Source of the DNA: Epiperipatus broadwayi
Taxonomy: Eukaryota > Onychophora > Udeonychophora > Euonychophora > Peripatidae
Direction: 5' to 3'
Assembly: GCA_028023455.1 (NCBI GenBank)
Contig: JAQFVV010006626.1
Span: 62,001 to 126,000 of the forward strand
DNA length: 64,000 nt
The notes under the pieces are model-generated. The model made no database searches. It saw only the letters and a list, made by a program, of their open reading frames with translations, and had not been told where the DNA came from. Below are positions 53,473 to 63,259 of this stretch, piece by piece. The position numbers and the translations under genes were made by a program. Positions within the stretch are counted from its first letter, which is position 1, and every line of letters starts with the position of its first letter.

Positions 53473-53855
53473 ACCTTAATAGGTTAATAAATAATTCTAT
53501 GGAAATAATAAATAAGAAGGATAAAAGCAGTGTTGTATACTCTATTAGATGCCCACAAATAAATTGTAGTGCAATATATGTTGGAGAAACCAAAACAAAT
53601 ATTAAATATCGCCTTCAACAACATAAATATACTTATAATAGAGCAAGAGAAGATGATACAGTTTATTCAGCTTTTTATGTTCACCAAAATAATACAGGCC
53701 ATATATGTAGTCCAAAGGATTTTACAATATTAATGAATGAAACACATGATAAAAAACGCAAGATTAAAGAATCATATATTATACAAAATTCATCTTGTGC
53801 TATGAATTCAAAATTAACCAGCTTTCCGATTAGTTGTTCCTGGCCAATACAATGA
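53473..53855 (+). CDS. Penelope-like element GIY-YIG nuclease fragment (right copy)
   Basis: The second copy keeps the final ~125 residues of the same protein: NRLINNSMEIINKKDKSSVV, the IYVGET strand, the LQQHK segment and the terminal KIKESYIIQ and SCSWPIQ stretch before the stop. It differs from the left copy at only about three to four residues (for example Met for Lys, Lys for Glu, Pro for Leu). Upstream in-frame codons (53427-53472) derive from the antisense of the left copy and are not PLE sequence, so the real element starts at about 53473. It is 5'-truncated within the linker. No stop interrupts it. Confidence 0.85.
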
Positions 53856-53900
53856 AATGTTAGATTCATCACCTAGGAGAAAATAGAATTGTTTACACTG

Positions 53901-53929
53901 CCTTGATAAGGACTCGTAAGAGTTGAAAG
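53901..53929 (+). other. Hairpin-GAAA motif downstream of PLE stop
   Basis: CTTGATAAG, then GACTC-gtaa-GAGTT, then GAAAG. The left copy has the same motif on the minus strand at 52654-52673, with one stem base changed. It resembles a hammerhead core (CTGATGA and GAAA around stem II) but the first box is altered. Confidence 0.5.
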
Positions 53930-53984
53930 CGCTTGGAAATAATATTTGTTTTTATTTATTTATATTAAACTCTGTATTAACAAT

Positions 53985-54380
53985 TGACACAAATTGTTAT
54001 TTATATTATTTTCTATAAAATAAATATATTACATTTTAAAAAAATGCATTCTTTGATTTTATTAAATAATATTATTTTATGATTTTTTTTGTTATAAACT
54101 AAATAAGATTTGTAATAATAAAGCTTTAAATGTTAAGATAAAGTCCACACACTCATTTTCTTCAATACTAAACAATAAACTTATAACTGTTTCAAATATT
54201 TTAAAATATAAATCTAAGTGTTAAATATATTTTACTAATCTAAGATTACTTGCATAAATATCGTTCACAAATGTTTATATGTTAAAGATTTATTTGAATA
54301 AAATAATGATGTGTGGAAATAAAATATAAAAGCGGTAATATACAAGCTTAAATTAATGTTGTTGTTTTTTTCGTTTTTTT
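53985..54380. other. AT-rich spacer
   Basis: No feature was recognised. Confidence 0.45.
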
Positions 54381-54482
54381 CATATGTCATAGTAGTAGTC
54401 GGAAGGCGAACCCGCAACAACCGTCTGCAACCAACTGCTTGCTTGCAAGGCGGCTGCGCTGACCTCTCGGCTAACAACGCAT
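54381..54482 (-). repeat. tRNA-Gly-derived SINE (head), enlarged-middle subfamily
   Basis: The minus strand reads GCGTTGTTAGCCGAGAGG, CAGCGCAGCCGCCTTGCAAG, then an enlarged middle with CAGTTGGTTGCAGACGG, GTTGCGGGTTCGCC, and a TATGACATATG end with an A-rich tail. Confidence 0.75.
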
Positions 54483-55122
54483 GACAAAATGCTGTTTTTT
54501 TAACAAGAAAATAATTATTAATATTTATATTCATTTGCCATGAATAAAAATTGCTACAGCATGTTTTCAAAATGCAAAAGAAAAAAATGTAATAATATTA
54601 TAACATAAAAATATATATTATGATCATTTGTCATATGATAAGAATTTTATTTATATTGTATTTTTGAAATAAGCTAAAAAAATTTAAATTATTTACCCTT
54701 AAATCTAGTTCAGTAACTATATATTGCATTACGTATATATTAAATCAAACAAATCGCATACCACTAAATGAAATTCCAATATTAAATATCAATATCACCA
54801 AATGTTAAATTATTCCAGCTGTGCTCTATGAGTCAAATATAAAGTTATGGAAGTTTTTGCTTTGACAGTGTTTTTATTTTACATATGGAAAATAATTTTA
54901 AAAAAGAAAAATTAGAGACAGGTTTTATGAATATGATGAATAATTTATTAAACAATTAATATAATTGTGCTAATATACATAAATTATGGAAAGTTGATCA
55001 TTCATATGAAAACACTAATATTGTGTGACTTTAGTGACATTTAAAAAAAAAAAAATCAAACTTCAAATATGAAATGCTGATGGCAAATGCAGTTATAGCT
55101 ATAATTATTATTTTTATTTTTT

Positions 55123-55205
55123 TATATGTCTAAGCGTTGAGCGGGAAACGAACCCAGACCGGCTGCTTGGAAGGCAGCATGCTAACCGCTAGGCCACCAA
55201 CGCTT
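55123..55205 (-). repeat. tRNA-Gly(UCC)-derived SINE, best-preserved tRNA part
   Basis: The minus strand from 55203 to about 55134 folds as a tRNA: acceptor GCGTTGG with TCAACGC, A-box-like TGGCCTAGCGG, anticodon arm CTGCCTTCCAAGCAG with anticodon TCC, and B box GGGTTCGTTTCC. It closely resembles animal tRNA-Gly(UCC). The tail (TTAGACATA plus A-rich) matches the other SINEs, so I call it a SINE. A tRNA gene or pseudogene is the alternative, since the cloverleaf is nearly intact. Confidence 0.75.
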
Positions 55206-55642
55206 GATATTTGAAATATTTTCTTTCTCTCGATATATATATATATTGTTAAAAGGAGCTTGTCTTGATAACAGTTTGAATTTGTTCATTATTATTGATT
55301 TTGGGATTATTGTTATTGGTATTAATATTGGGATTGCCTGAGTGTTAACTGGTTTTTAATGATATATATATATAATATTTTTATTGGATGTTTTAGTTTG
55401 AAAAAAAACTAATGTGCAGTGTTCTCCATTTTATAATTATTTAAATAGAAATCATTTAATTTAGAACAATAGCTAATGTAAACCAACTGCCCCAAGTCAA
55501 GTGTTAAAGAAAAACCTGTCAGGTTTAATGCATTTAAAGGGAGGAAAATTGAAAATTGAAAAGTTTGTTATACTTTGATTTCTTACACTAATACATTTAA
55601 ACTGCAATGCTTTGTTCTTTATAAAGAGATCCTCTTTTTTTT

Positions 55643-55732
55643 CATATGTCATAGCATCGACCGGGAGGCGAGCCGACAACTGTTTGCAAACAACTACTTG
55701 CTTGCAAGGCGACAGCGCTGACCTCTCGGCTT
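55643..55732 (-). repeat. tRNA-Gly-derived SINE (head), enlarged-middle subfamily
   Basis: The minus strand reads AGCCGAGAGGTCAGCGCTGT, CGCCTTGCAAGCAAG, an enlarged middle, GTTGTCGGCTCGCC, then CCCGGTCGATGCTATGACAT and an A-rich tail. The first few bases of the head are lost. Confidence 0.7.
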
Positions 55733-55734
55733 GA

Positions 55735-56025
55735 CTCCTCTTTTTTTATAGATAAATATTCATTTATTTCTTGTTAGCTACTCAATCCATCAATAAAGCA
55801 TTTCGTAAAAAAATAAAATTCTTTAGTGAGAAAAATTAAAATGGTTACAAATTTTATATTATTTTGAATATAATCAAAATAAAGATGTCATATACATACA
55901 TATTGTATATTAATGTGTATAACCATGACTTAAATGTAATATTTTGCAATTACTTAAAACAGAAGTTTTACTTTTCAAGAGAAAAAACGATTCAACATGC
56001 AAGCAGTTACTTTTAATTTTTTAAC
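55735..56025. other. AT-rich spacer
   Basis: No feature was recognised. Confidence 0.45.
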
Positions 56026-56232
56026 AAAAATCTCTGTCCCTCGTGAGCATCCCAAAGAGATGGCGCCAGTCACTTTTATCAATCTAGAACCATTCGATTA
56101 AATTTGATAATGTTTTGCTCATGTTATTAACAAGGACTGGCACAATTGTTGTACCCCTCTCTCACCCAGTATTGAACAGAGCGCACGTTGCCTGCTCCAG
56201 GTTTTGTGGAGCAATTGTCTGGTCTTTGATCC
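56026..56232 (-). other. G+C-richer, coding-like patch, unidentified
   Basis: On the minus strand one frame is open apart from two stops and includes QNLEQATCALFNTG, VPVLVNNMSKTLSNLIEWF and DKSDWRHLFGMLTRDR. The composition and hydrophobic pattern look protein-like. I do not recognise the family; a decayed transposon protein is the likeliest explanation. Confidence 0.3.
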
Positions 56233-56299
56233 TAATTTTTTATTTTATTATAAAACACTGATCTAATTCAATCAAACTCTCCAAACAAGACACTCCATT

Positions 56300-57205
56300 G
56301 AAATACATTTTGAATCTCATTCACCAAATTGTGAAGGTTAGAAATGATGAAATTCTTATTAATGGGAATATGCCTTTTTGCATTCCTTCTGACAATACTA
56401 TGGCTGATATTATGAGCTGTGTTTCTAACTCCATGATATTCCTATATATTTCAAGTAGAGGACAGTGTAACAATACATGATCTGTGGTCTCATCTTCTTT
56501 GTGACATAGCTAACATATTGGATCAACTTTTGTAATGAATCTTTTTTATGATAGAAAATAATTACTGGAAAGAGTGGATAAATTAATTTTAATGAGGAAA
56601 TCCAAGTACTTTGGTTCTAGATGCCAGTATCCGAACCTCCTAATTAAAGATTTATTAGTTGTATTTAGATTTGTGGAAGATTATGAAATTTGGAAGGAGA
56701 AGTTTATCATTTCATAGGCTTCCCACTATTTAATCTTTGTTGTGAATGATTGATTATTGATGGTACTCCAAGAAGCTAAAAATATTATAGTTGTGCTAAT
56801 AAACTATTTTTGGTGGCAGAGTATCTTTTAGGTTCACTGTGAGAAATTTTTTAAAGTTTGGGTAATTGTACATCAATTCTGCCACATTTTAATAATTCTT
56901 TTGAAAATAGAATGTATGGATTGAGTGGAATGAAAGGCCATTATTTTTGGAGCGTTACTGTAAGTTTTTTAAGACTCAATGCTACCACCCTTTTGTTCCA
57001 GAGAAGTTTTTGTACAAAATGAATATTTTTTTTTTTACTAAAAGCATTTGTAACTTTGATCACTGGCATGTAGTAGTTTCTCTTTGAGAATATTAATATG
57101 TTGATCAGGGATATTTTTGCATGTAATGAAAGGTAAATCTTTGAAAGTTGTATGATTATTTTTTTTGTAGATGCAATTATGGAGTTTTTTATTGCCATTT
57201 TGAAT
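56300..57205 (-). mobile_element. LINE copy 2, thumb and C-terminal zinc-binding part (decayed)
   Basis: Minus strand: the LSKIYLSLHAKISLINILIF and KLLWNKRVVALSLKKLTVTL segment (about 57130-56950) aligns with the thumb of the neighbouring 57.4-60.4 kb copy (LSKAYLSIYAKVQLINKLII). Further on, VDPIC..CHKEDETTDHVLL followed by HCPLLE (about 56540-56470) gives a C..C...H..C zinc-binding motif. It is interrupted by stops and frame changes. It begins directly after the microsatellite at 57206-57332, which is the 3' side of the neighbouring copy. Confidence 0.7.
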
Positions 57206-57206
57206 G

Positions 57207-57267
<61 letters not shown>

Positions 57268-57288
57268 ATTATTATTATTATTATTATT

Positions 57289-57332
<44 letters not shown>
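57206..57332. repeat. (TTA)n/(TGA)n compound microsatellite
   Basis: About 28 TTA units, then about 14 TGA units (on the minus strand ATC then AAT). It lies exactly between two same-strand copies of one LINE family and may have grown from a LINE 3' tail. Frames through it are repeat artefacts (poly-His/Asn, poly-Met). Confidence 0.95.
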
Positions 57333-57333
<1 letters not shown>

Positions 57334-57667
57334 TTTCAAAAGGCCTTTATTGTCTCAAAAGAATACAACATTAGTGGTTACATAGTAAATTAACTGCTAC
57401 AAGTTGATTACAATTTTTTAACATTTACATTCTCATTTTTGATAGAGTTCTTTCTGAATTTACATGAGCTTAAAACCTAGTTCTTGTCTACATATAATAT
57501 ACTAGATTGTCCATTCTTTATAACTTTGCTGTTTGTCTGAGCAGGGACCAAGCAGCTGCATAAATATCCAGGCTGGTGATCTGCTTGTCTCTAATTTGAA
57601 TTTTAATTAACTTATTCTCAAATGTGGCTGCATACCTTCTGGGATTATTACCCAATACGAATGCACA

Positions 57668-57931
57668 CTAGTGCACCAAAGTGCATATAAGACAGACATT
57701 GAGGCCGATATGGCTGGTACAGACCCACCTTTGTAAGTTGACAATTTGCATCATTGTAGTGTTTTGTTTTCTATATTTCCCCTGCAGAATGCCTCTACTC
57801 TGCTCCATGGCCCTGCAGTTGAAAATTATATGCTGTAATGTCTCCTTAGTAACATGGCAAATGCCATAGAAAGGATCAACTGACCTGTACATTCTTCTGT
57901 GATGTAAAAAAATATTTAGTAGGTAAAGCAT
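57668..57931 (-). pseudogene. LINE zinc-binding C-terminus
   Basis: A frame of 87 residues contains DPFYGICHVTKETLQHIIFN, then CRAMEQSRGIL. Cys, His and Cys spacing matches the C-terminal zinc-binding motif (C..C....E...H....C) of LINE polyproteins, with Tyr-Gly-Ile-Cys where the first pair would be, so the first Cys is lost. Confidence 0.65.
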
Positions 57932-58204
57932 TCAAATTCATTTTGATTATAAAATCTAGGAACTTAGGTTCTAGTTGCCGTCCTTTGTATTGCTTGATCA
58001 TATATTTGTTTTCCATTTCTAGTATTGATGGGATCTCCTCATTGTGATTATTTTGATGTATAAACATATATTTCACAATATTCATATTTTTGTTCAAATT
58101 GATCCGGGATTGTTCTTTCTCTCCTGCATTGGTAGATGGTGACTGCCAAAAAACAATTTTGGGGGAGGCTATCTGTAGGTGTTATCTGCTCTAAGGGTCT
58201 TAAT

Positions 58205-58549
58205 TTAGGAAATTGAATGAGTATAGCAATTGTATATTTCTTGTTTTGAATGTTTGAAATGTCTGTAAGCTATGCAACCCCCCAGTCCATTTGCTATAAG
58301 AGGGTGATTGAGTTTTTCCATTGAAATTGCCACCGTCTTTTTCCCCCAGATGAGATTGCAACATATGGAATTAATGCATGCCATAATTTTTTTTGAAAAT
58401 TCAACTACAGGTATATAATATGTTATCTTGGTTATTATAAGCTTGTTAATCAGTTGCACCTTTGCATATATGGACAAATATGCCTTTGATAGTGTTTCAG
58501 CGATACTTTTGACTTCTTCTTTGAGCTTGTATTGGATCTGACATCTCAT
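58205..58549 (-). pseudogene. LINE post-polymerase (thumb) segment
   Basis: A frame of 114 residues with TLSKAYLSIYAKVQLINKLI, ITYYIPVVEF, CCNLIWGKKTVAISMEKLNH and GLGGC. These match the L...GR..LIN..ILPKI.Y, FLW..K....S...L..P and GGLG blocks of LINE thumb regions. Confidence 0.7.
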
Positions 58550-58645
58550 TCCAGTGGCTACAAGCCTAAAAATGGAGTAGGTTTTGCTTGATACATTGGC
58601 TCACATGGCCTTCCAGTGAGTAGCGTTCAGGCTGCAGTCTTTTCT

Positions 58646-58952
58646 AGGTTTATTCTCATTCTGTATTGTTTTGAGAATTGTTCAAGAACTGCCTGAAGCT
58701 GTGGTATTTGCTTCTTGGATGTCAAGAAGACTGTGATATTGTCCATCTATGCACGACATGCAATCTTCTGTGTTGTACCAGGTATTTGAACTCCAATGAT
58801 AGGTTTATTCTCATTCTGTATTGTTTTGAGAATTTTTCAAGCACTGCCTGAAGCTGTGGTATTTGATTCTTGGATATCAAGAAGACTGTGAATTATCCAT
58901 GTATGCACAACATGCAATCTTCTGTGTTGTTCCAGGTATTTGAACTCCAATG
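58646..58952. repeat. 155-bp tandem duplication inside the LINE polymerase
   Basis: Unit 1 is 58646-58800 and unit 2 is 58801 to about 58952; both start AGGTTTATTCTCATTCTGTA and end near GGTATTTGAACTCCAATGA. Differences are about 8-10 bases. The unit encodes motif C (YMDN on the minus strand of unit 2) through the motif D region. Confidence 0.85.
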
Positions 58953-59410
58953 AATGTGCTATTGATTTTTTCAATAAGTTGATTGATATAATAAATAAAC
59001 ATTAATGCACTCAGAGGAGACCCCTGTGATAGTGATTCTGTTGGGATGAATGAGGGTGAATTTCTGACATTCATAGTAACATATTTTTTTCTGCTCAGTA
59101 TCAAGTTTGCAGTCAAATATAGCAGAGCTTTGGGTATTTTAGTCTGCTTGAGCATATCCAGTAGCACAGGAATTCTCACTGAATTAAAAGCTGAAGCAAT
59201 ATCTATCCACACCACAACTGTGCTGTATTTCTTCCTCACCCTAGTCACTATCATCATGGTCTTGAATAACAATGCTGCTTGCACTATTGATGATGTATTC
59301 TTTGCAAATTGTGATTCACTGATCGTTGGTAAAATATAGGGATCATTCTCATCTTTTATAATCTTTTCCAATGTTCTTAAGTGGCCCCATAGATACTGGT
59401 CTAAGCTCAT
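58877..59410 (-). pseudogene. LINE reverse transcriptase core
   Basis: A 177-residue frame. Motif A reads VVWIDIASAFNSVRIPVLLD with the catalytic Asp, motif B reads SLSQGSPLSALMFIYYINQL, and motif C reads CCAYMDN where YADD would be expected, so the second catalytic Asp is Asn. The N-terminal part (IVQAALLFKTMM) precedes motif A as usual. The altered motif C would prevent activity even if the frame were open. Confidence 0.8.
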
Positions 59411-59502
59411 TTGGCATTGGTATGCCTTTTTTCTTGTTATATGGCACTATTGCCATGGGAAATATCCCTTTGGTTGGCTTAATTTCTGAGCAAGATGGTT
59501 TT

Positions 59503-59967
59503 CTAAATCCTTGACGTATTTAGCTGTAAAAAGCTTAAATACTTGAGAATGAACAGTGGTATCCCATGGCCACCTGGGTGACAAGCATTGTTGATAGTTT
59601 TCATTTTCTCCAGTATATCATTTTTGCTAACTGGTAATTCACTCTCAACCTCTCCAAACATTTTTGGCAGGAAGAATATGTGAGGCTCAGCACTTAACTT
59701 ATCTTGAAAGTATTTGAACAATGGCATAATTATGTTATGGCCAGCGAACATACCATCCTCAGTCTGGATGGCCATTGGTATCTTTAGGTCAGGTACATAT
59801 TCTAAATCCCACTTACTAAACTTGCGGGTCCATGTGTGCTGTTGTGCCATGCAAAGCTTACTTTTCTTTATCTTCAGATATTCTTTCAGTGATTCACAGG
59901 CCTTGTTATAAGCATCAGTCAGCTTTCTTATGTGTATTTGGGTGTTGTGTGTTGGAGTCATCATCAT
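59503..59967 (-). pseudogene. LINE linker between endonuclease and polymerase
   Basis: A 154-residue frame ends with ELPVSKNDILEKMKTINNAC followed by HPGGHGIPLFILKYL, the usual entry to the polymerase (I...I...K..PG.DGIP...LK). The upstream part is Lys-rich and includes WTRKFSKWDL. Confidence 0.7.
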
Positions 59968-60006
59968 TAGTCTCTGATGTAGCTGATTGACCTATTGCAG
60001 AAGCAT

Positions 60007-60365
60007 TTATGGTGGTGGTTGGTTTCTTGTTACATGATCAATATTGAAGGACAAGATGCTTATAAAAGTCAGGTATTGCTGCATAGGATTGAGGCTCATC
60101 CCTTTAACCTTCTGCAACAGAATATATGTCTCTGAGAAGAAGAATTCTGTTGCATTTGTTGGGATAAGTACTCTCATTGTTTTTGTTAGCTTATGATTAA
60201 CTACTTGCAGTTTTTCTAAATTGATCATAATTAACTGGGCAGAATGATCAGAAAACATGGTCAGGACCAATTTTACCTCCCTGAGGTGATGCAGCAATGG
60301 CAAGTAAAAGTTCAGATCTATTAATGTTGCAAACTGACCATTATGAGAGGAGACAGCCCCTTCTG
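60007..60365 (-). pseudogene. LINE AP-endonuclease C-terminal piece
   Basis: The minus-strand frame reads LIDLNFYLPLLHHLREVKLV, then LTMFSDHSAQLIMINLEKLQ. The SDH triplet is the final catalytic motif of AP-like LINE endonucleases, here preceded by the expected ID...L pattern. The rest of the domain is missing. Confidence 0.65.
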
Positions 60366-60439
60366 GAAGAAATGGTAATCACATGAAACCTCTTGGAGGT
60401 GAACTCAGAGTAGTCAGAGGTTAAATTATCCATGTGTTT

Positions 60440-62800
60440 GGTCACAAAGAATGAATTAATAGTAAGGATGATATATGATTTTTGGATCTGGTAGATATAG
60501 ACAAATATGATATTGATTTTTATAATATGGTGGTGTAATGTGGTAATTAATAGATATAAGTCTACATATAAAAACTTAAAAGGATGAGAATGGGCAGATT
60601 GAAGCAGTTATGATTACACTATCAGCGCAGTGTCCCTGGAATATGCACATAATTCCTTCGTATTGTGGTAAATTGAGGGGTCAATTTTGGAGCCAGTATA
60701 TATTTTTTCTTTTAAGTAGCCCAAAACAGGTGGTTTATTTAATATTCATTCATCCGTTTAGAGGTTATAATTCTGAGATTGATTTATTACCACAAATGTT
60801 AAACAAAGTAATTTTTATCTTCATTCTCTTAGATTGACTGTAGTTATGATGTGACATGTACTGACATGACTACAAATTCTTAAATCACAGTGATATAAAA
60901 GTATTAAAAATAGGATAGATAATGGTCTAACCCAATCTATAATTTATTTTAAAAGTATAATAATTGACAATTGTAATATCATCAATTAGATTTTTTAAAA
61001 ATAGAAGTGTATATTATATCAGCATACATGTTTATAAAGATCTGTGATTTAAATCAAATTAAATCAATTTTAAATCTAGTTAAAAAATAAAAATTAAATC
61101 TATGATTAACTAAATTTATTTTAAATAAATTTGTTAAATAAATATGTCATAGGAACAAAATTTATTTAAATACTAATCCATAAAATTTTGTTCAGTTAAC
61201 TTGTATTATTATTAATTATAGAAACTCCATTTCTTTTAAAGTTTGGTTTATGTTTTGAAAATGGCCTAAAATAGCAATTAAACATATTATTAGAGATTAA
61301 GATGGCTAAATATTATTTGAAAACATGTGGCTTGTTTATTTAAAGAATTTTGTAAACATGGATAATTAAAGTAATTGCTGGCTCCTTTAATGAGATTAAA
61401 GTTAGTTGTAAGCTTCATTGCACCTGATTTGTTAAAATTATAATTTTTTTTGTCTTCTTTTTAAATTTGCAGAAAAATTAAAAGGCTGATATATATAGAA
61501 ATACCATCATTCCTTGTGGCTTGAGTTCCTTTTTAAAATGGCAAAATGTATATTAAAATTGGACAAAATTTCATTTTTTTAATATATTTATTTTTAAGTT
61601 CATTTAATAATTTTCTGCTCAGTTTACTAGATTACATAAAGAAGACACATGAATAATTTTGATATTTGTTAGACTCCTTAATAAAATGGATTCAACATGT
61701 TTTGATAATTGATAATTACAAGGCTCTTATCCTGAAAATAAATGTAATATAGGTAAGTTTTCAATTTTAATTTTTTATTATTTGAATCTTATTGTTTTAT
61801 TATTTGATAATTGTATAATTTATTAATGTGTTTGCATTTCTATTAGTGTCATTATGTAATATATAAATTATACTTGAATTTAAATTCAAATATAATGAAA
61901 ATAGTGATTTATGTGCAGTGTATTTTTAAGACTCTGATCCAAATATAGGGCAACCTTATTTTATAGATATTATAATTTTCAAAAGTTTAATAATTTATTA
62001 GTGTGTTTATATTTGTATTAGTGTGTATGTGTTTGTACTTGCATGTCTGTGTTTGGATAATAGGTAATGATTTTTTTCATACATTTCATTAAGATATTAT
62101 AGAGCAATCCAATGTAAATTTTAAGGCTAATTATCATCAGATGTAACGAAAGATTGCAGTTGATAAAGCAATCACAAAATTTACTGGGCATAGTACCATG
62201 TGAAAATATAAACTTTTAAAACCAATAAAGAGAAGTACCAAGTGATGAATGTGTTGTGATGGCCACAATGGTTATGTATATCACATGAAATAGTATGCAG
62301 ACAAAGAATCAAATCCTAATTCTTGCCTATGCGGTACTCATGCTATCAAGTCAATAGTTTTGCGACATCTTGAATGACATTATTGTATCAAGTCTATAGT
62401 TAGCAAATGATCTACATGCAAATAAATTATATCTCTGTGGGGTAATAAATATAACAATATAGCATCACTTGTGTGTACAAAAAATATAAACATCACTGGT
62501 ATACACAAAAAATATAAAATGAAGATATGAAACTCATTTTATTATTAATACAGTCTGTAGCCTTTAATTTCTAGTTTTGGATAGACAACAAAACAATTGT
62601 TTTGATGACAAATGCATATCCACCTTCTGGAATACGTTTATATTGTATTTTTATATTTGAATGAATCTTTTTCTTATAGACACCTTGTGATTTTTTAACT
62701 TTTGAGGTACAAGATAAAAATAAAGAATTATGTTACAATTTTTTTTAAATTCTGAAGTCATGGATTATTTTAGTTAAGAAGAATTATATATGATTTGATT
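60440..62800. other. AT-rich DNA
   Basis: No gene was recognised. A 75-codon open stretch at 60610-60837 (+) has no recognisable features. Purely low-complexity AT sequence dominates 60.9-62.1 kb. Confidence 0.4.
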
Positions 62801-62958
62801 ATAAAGCATTGAAAACTTTGAAATTATTCAAATGGAAATCAATCTCTGATAATGCACAATTTTTTTAAATATTATAAATCTCCACACACTCCCCCATTGA
62901 TATTGGAGTTTGACTTCCATTTGAATAATTTCAAAGTTTTCAGTGTTTTATAATAATA
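62801..62958. repeat. Small foldback repeat
   Basis: About 62801-62845 (AAAGCATTGAAAACTTTGAA, then ATTATTCAAATGGAA) is the reverse complement of about 62907-62955. A further half copy (GTGCATTATCAGAGATGGAC, then TTCCATTTGAATAAT) lies at 63217-63251, and a diverged relative at 37.73-37.88 kb inside the TIR element. Confidence 0.7.
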
Positions 62959-62984
62959 GGTTTACATTTATAAGTCATGTTTGT

Positions 62985-63190
62985 CTAATCATAGGTGGTT
63001 AAAAATGAGACACTGTCTTTCTCATGTGATGGGTTAAATAGATTTGTACAAGTGAATATATGATTATAATATCAGACACAGACATTCCCTGATTTAAGTA
63101 TGATCTGTAAGAGTTGGTGCATATAGATTGTATGCTCTAAACTTAAGTGATTAACTTAAGTTTTTTAATTTTTACCAGCAGGAGAATGCA
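62985..63190. repeat. Possible distant member of the (TA)n-linked family
   Basis: It shares an order of short blocks (ATAGGTGGTTAAAAATGAGA, TTTGTACAAGTGAATAT) with the 39.1 and 39.9 kb segments. The match is weak. Confidence 0.3.
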
Positions 63191-63259
63191 TGGAGATTTA
63201 TAATATTTAAGAAATAGTGCATTATCAGAGATGGACTTCCATTTGAATAATATATATAG

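Larger units (their letters stand above)
52606..53980. mobile_element. Head-to-head pair of Penelope-like elements
   Basis: The left arm 52606-53110 is the near-perfect reverse complement of 53473-53980, with only a handful of differences over ~505 bp. The arms diverge in sequence only at the 362-bp centre, which is extra coding sequence of the left copy. Both copies keep the nuclease domain and the 3' untranslated region, and their 3' ends point outward (terminal AATACAGAG / CTCTGTATT). Both are 5'-truncated. No long TSD was evident at the outer edges. The high similarity means either recent insertion or ongoing arm conversion. Confidence 0.9.
57340..60420 (-). mobile_element. Non-LTR retrotransposon (APE-type LINE), decayed, nearly from endonuclease end to 3' end
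   Basis: The largest element of the window, read right to left: C-terminal endonuclease piece (about 60365-60007) with the SDH motif; linker (59967-59503); reverse transcriptase (59410-58640); thumb (58549-58205); zinc-binding tail (57931-57668). The organisation, with an AP-like endonuclease and a single C-terminal CCHC-like motif, fits the CR1/Jockey group; the clade is uncertain. Stops and frame changes break it throughout. A 155-bp tandem duplication lies inside the polymerase region. The 5' end, including ORF1 and most of the endonuclease, is missing. Confidence 0.8.

Noticed and set aside
55134-55203. Functional tRNA-Gly(UCC) gene
   Set aside because: The cloverleaf is nearly intact, but the tail and A-rich end are those of the SINE family; kept as a SINE with the alternative noted.
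56941-57393. His/Asn-rich and Met/Ile-rich reading frames
   Set aside because: The repetitive part is the (TTA)n/(TGA)n tract; only the non-repeat part of the minus frame is LINE-derived.
59046-59339. Plus-strand frame of 97 residues
   Set aside because: Antisense to the LINE polymerase, which has recognisable motifs A, B and C.
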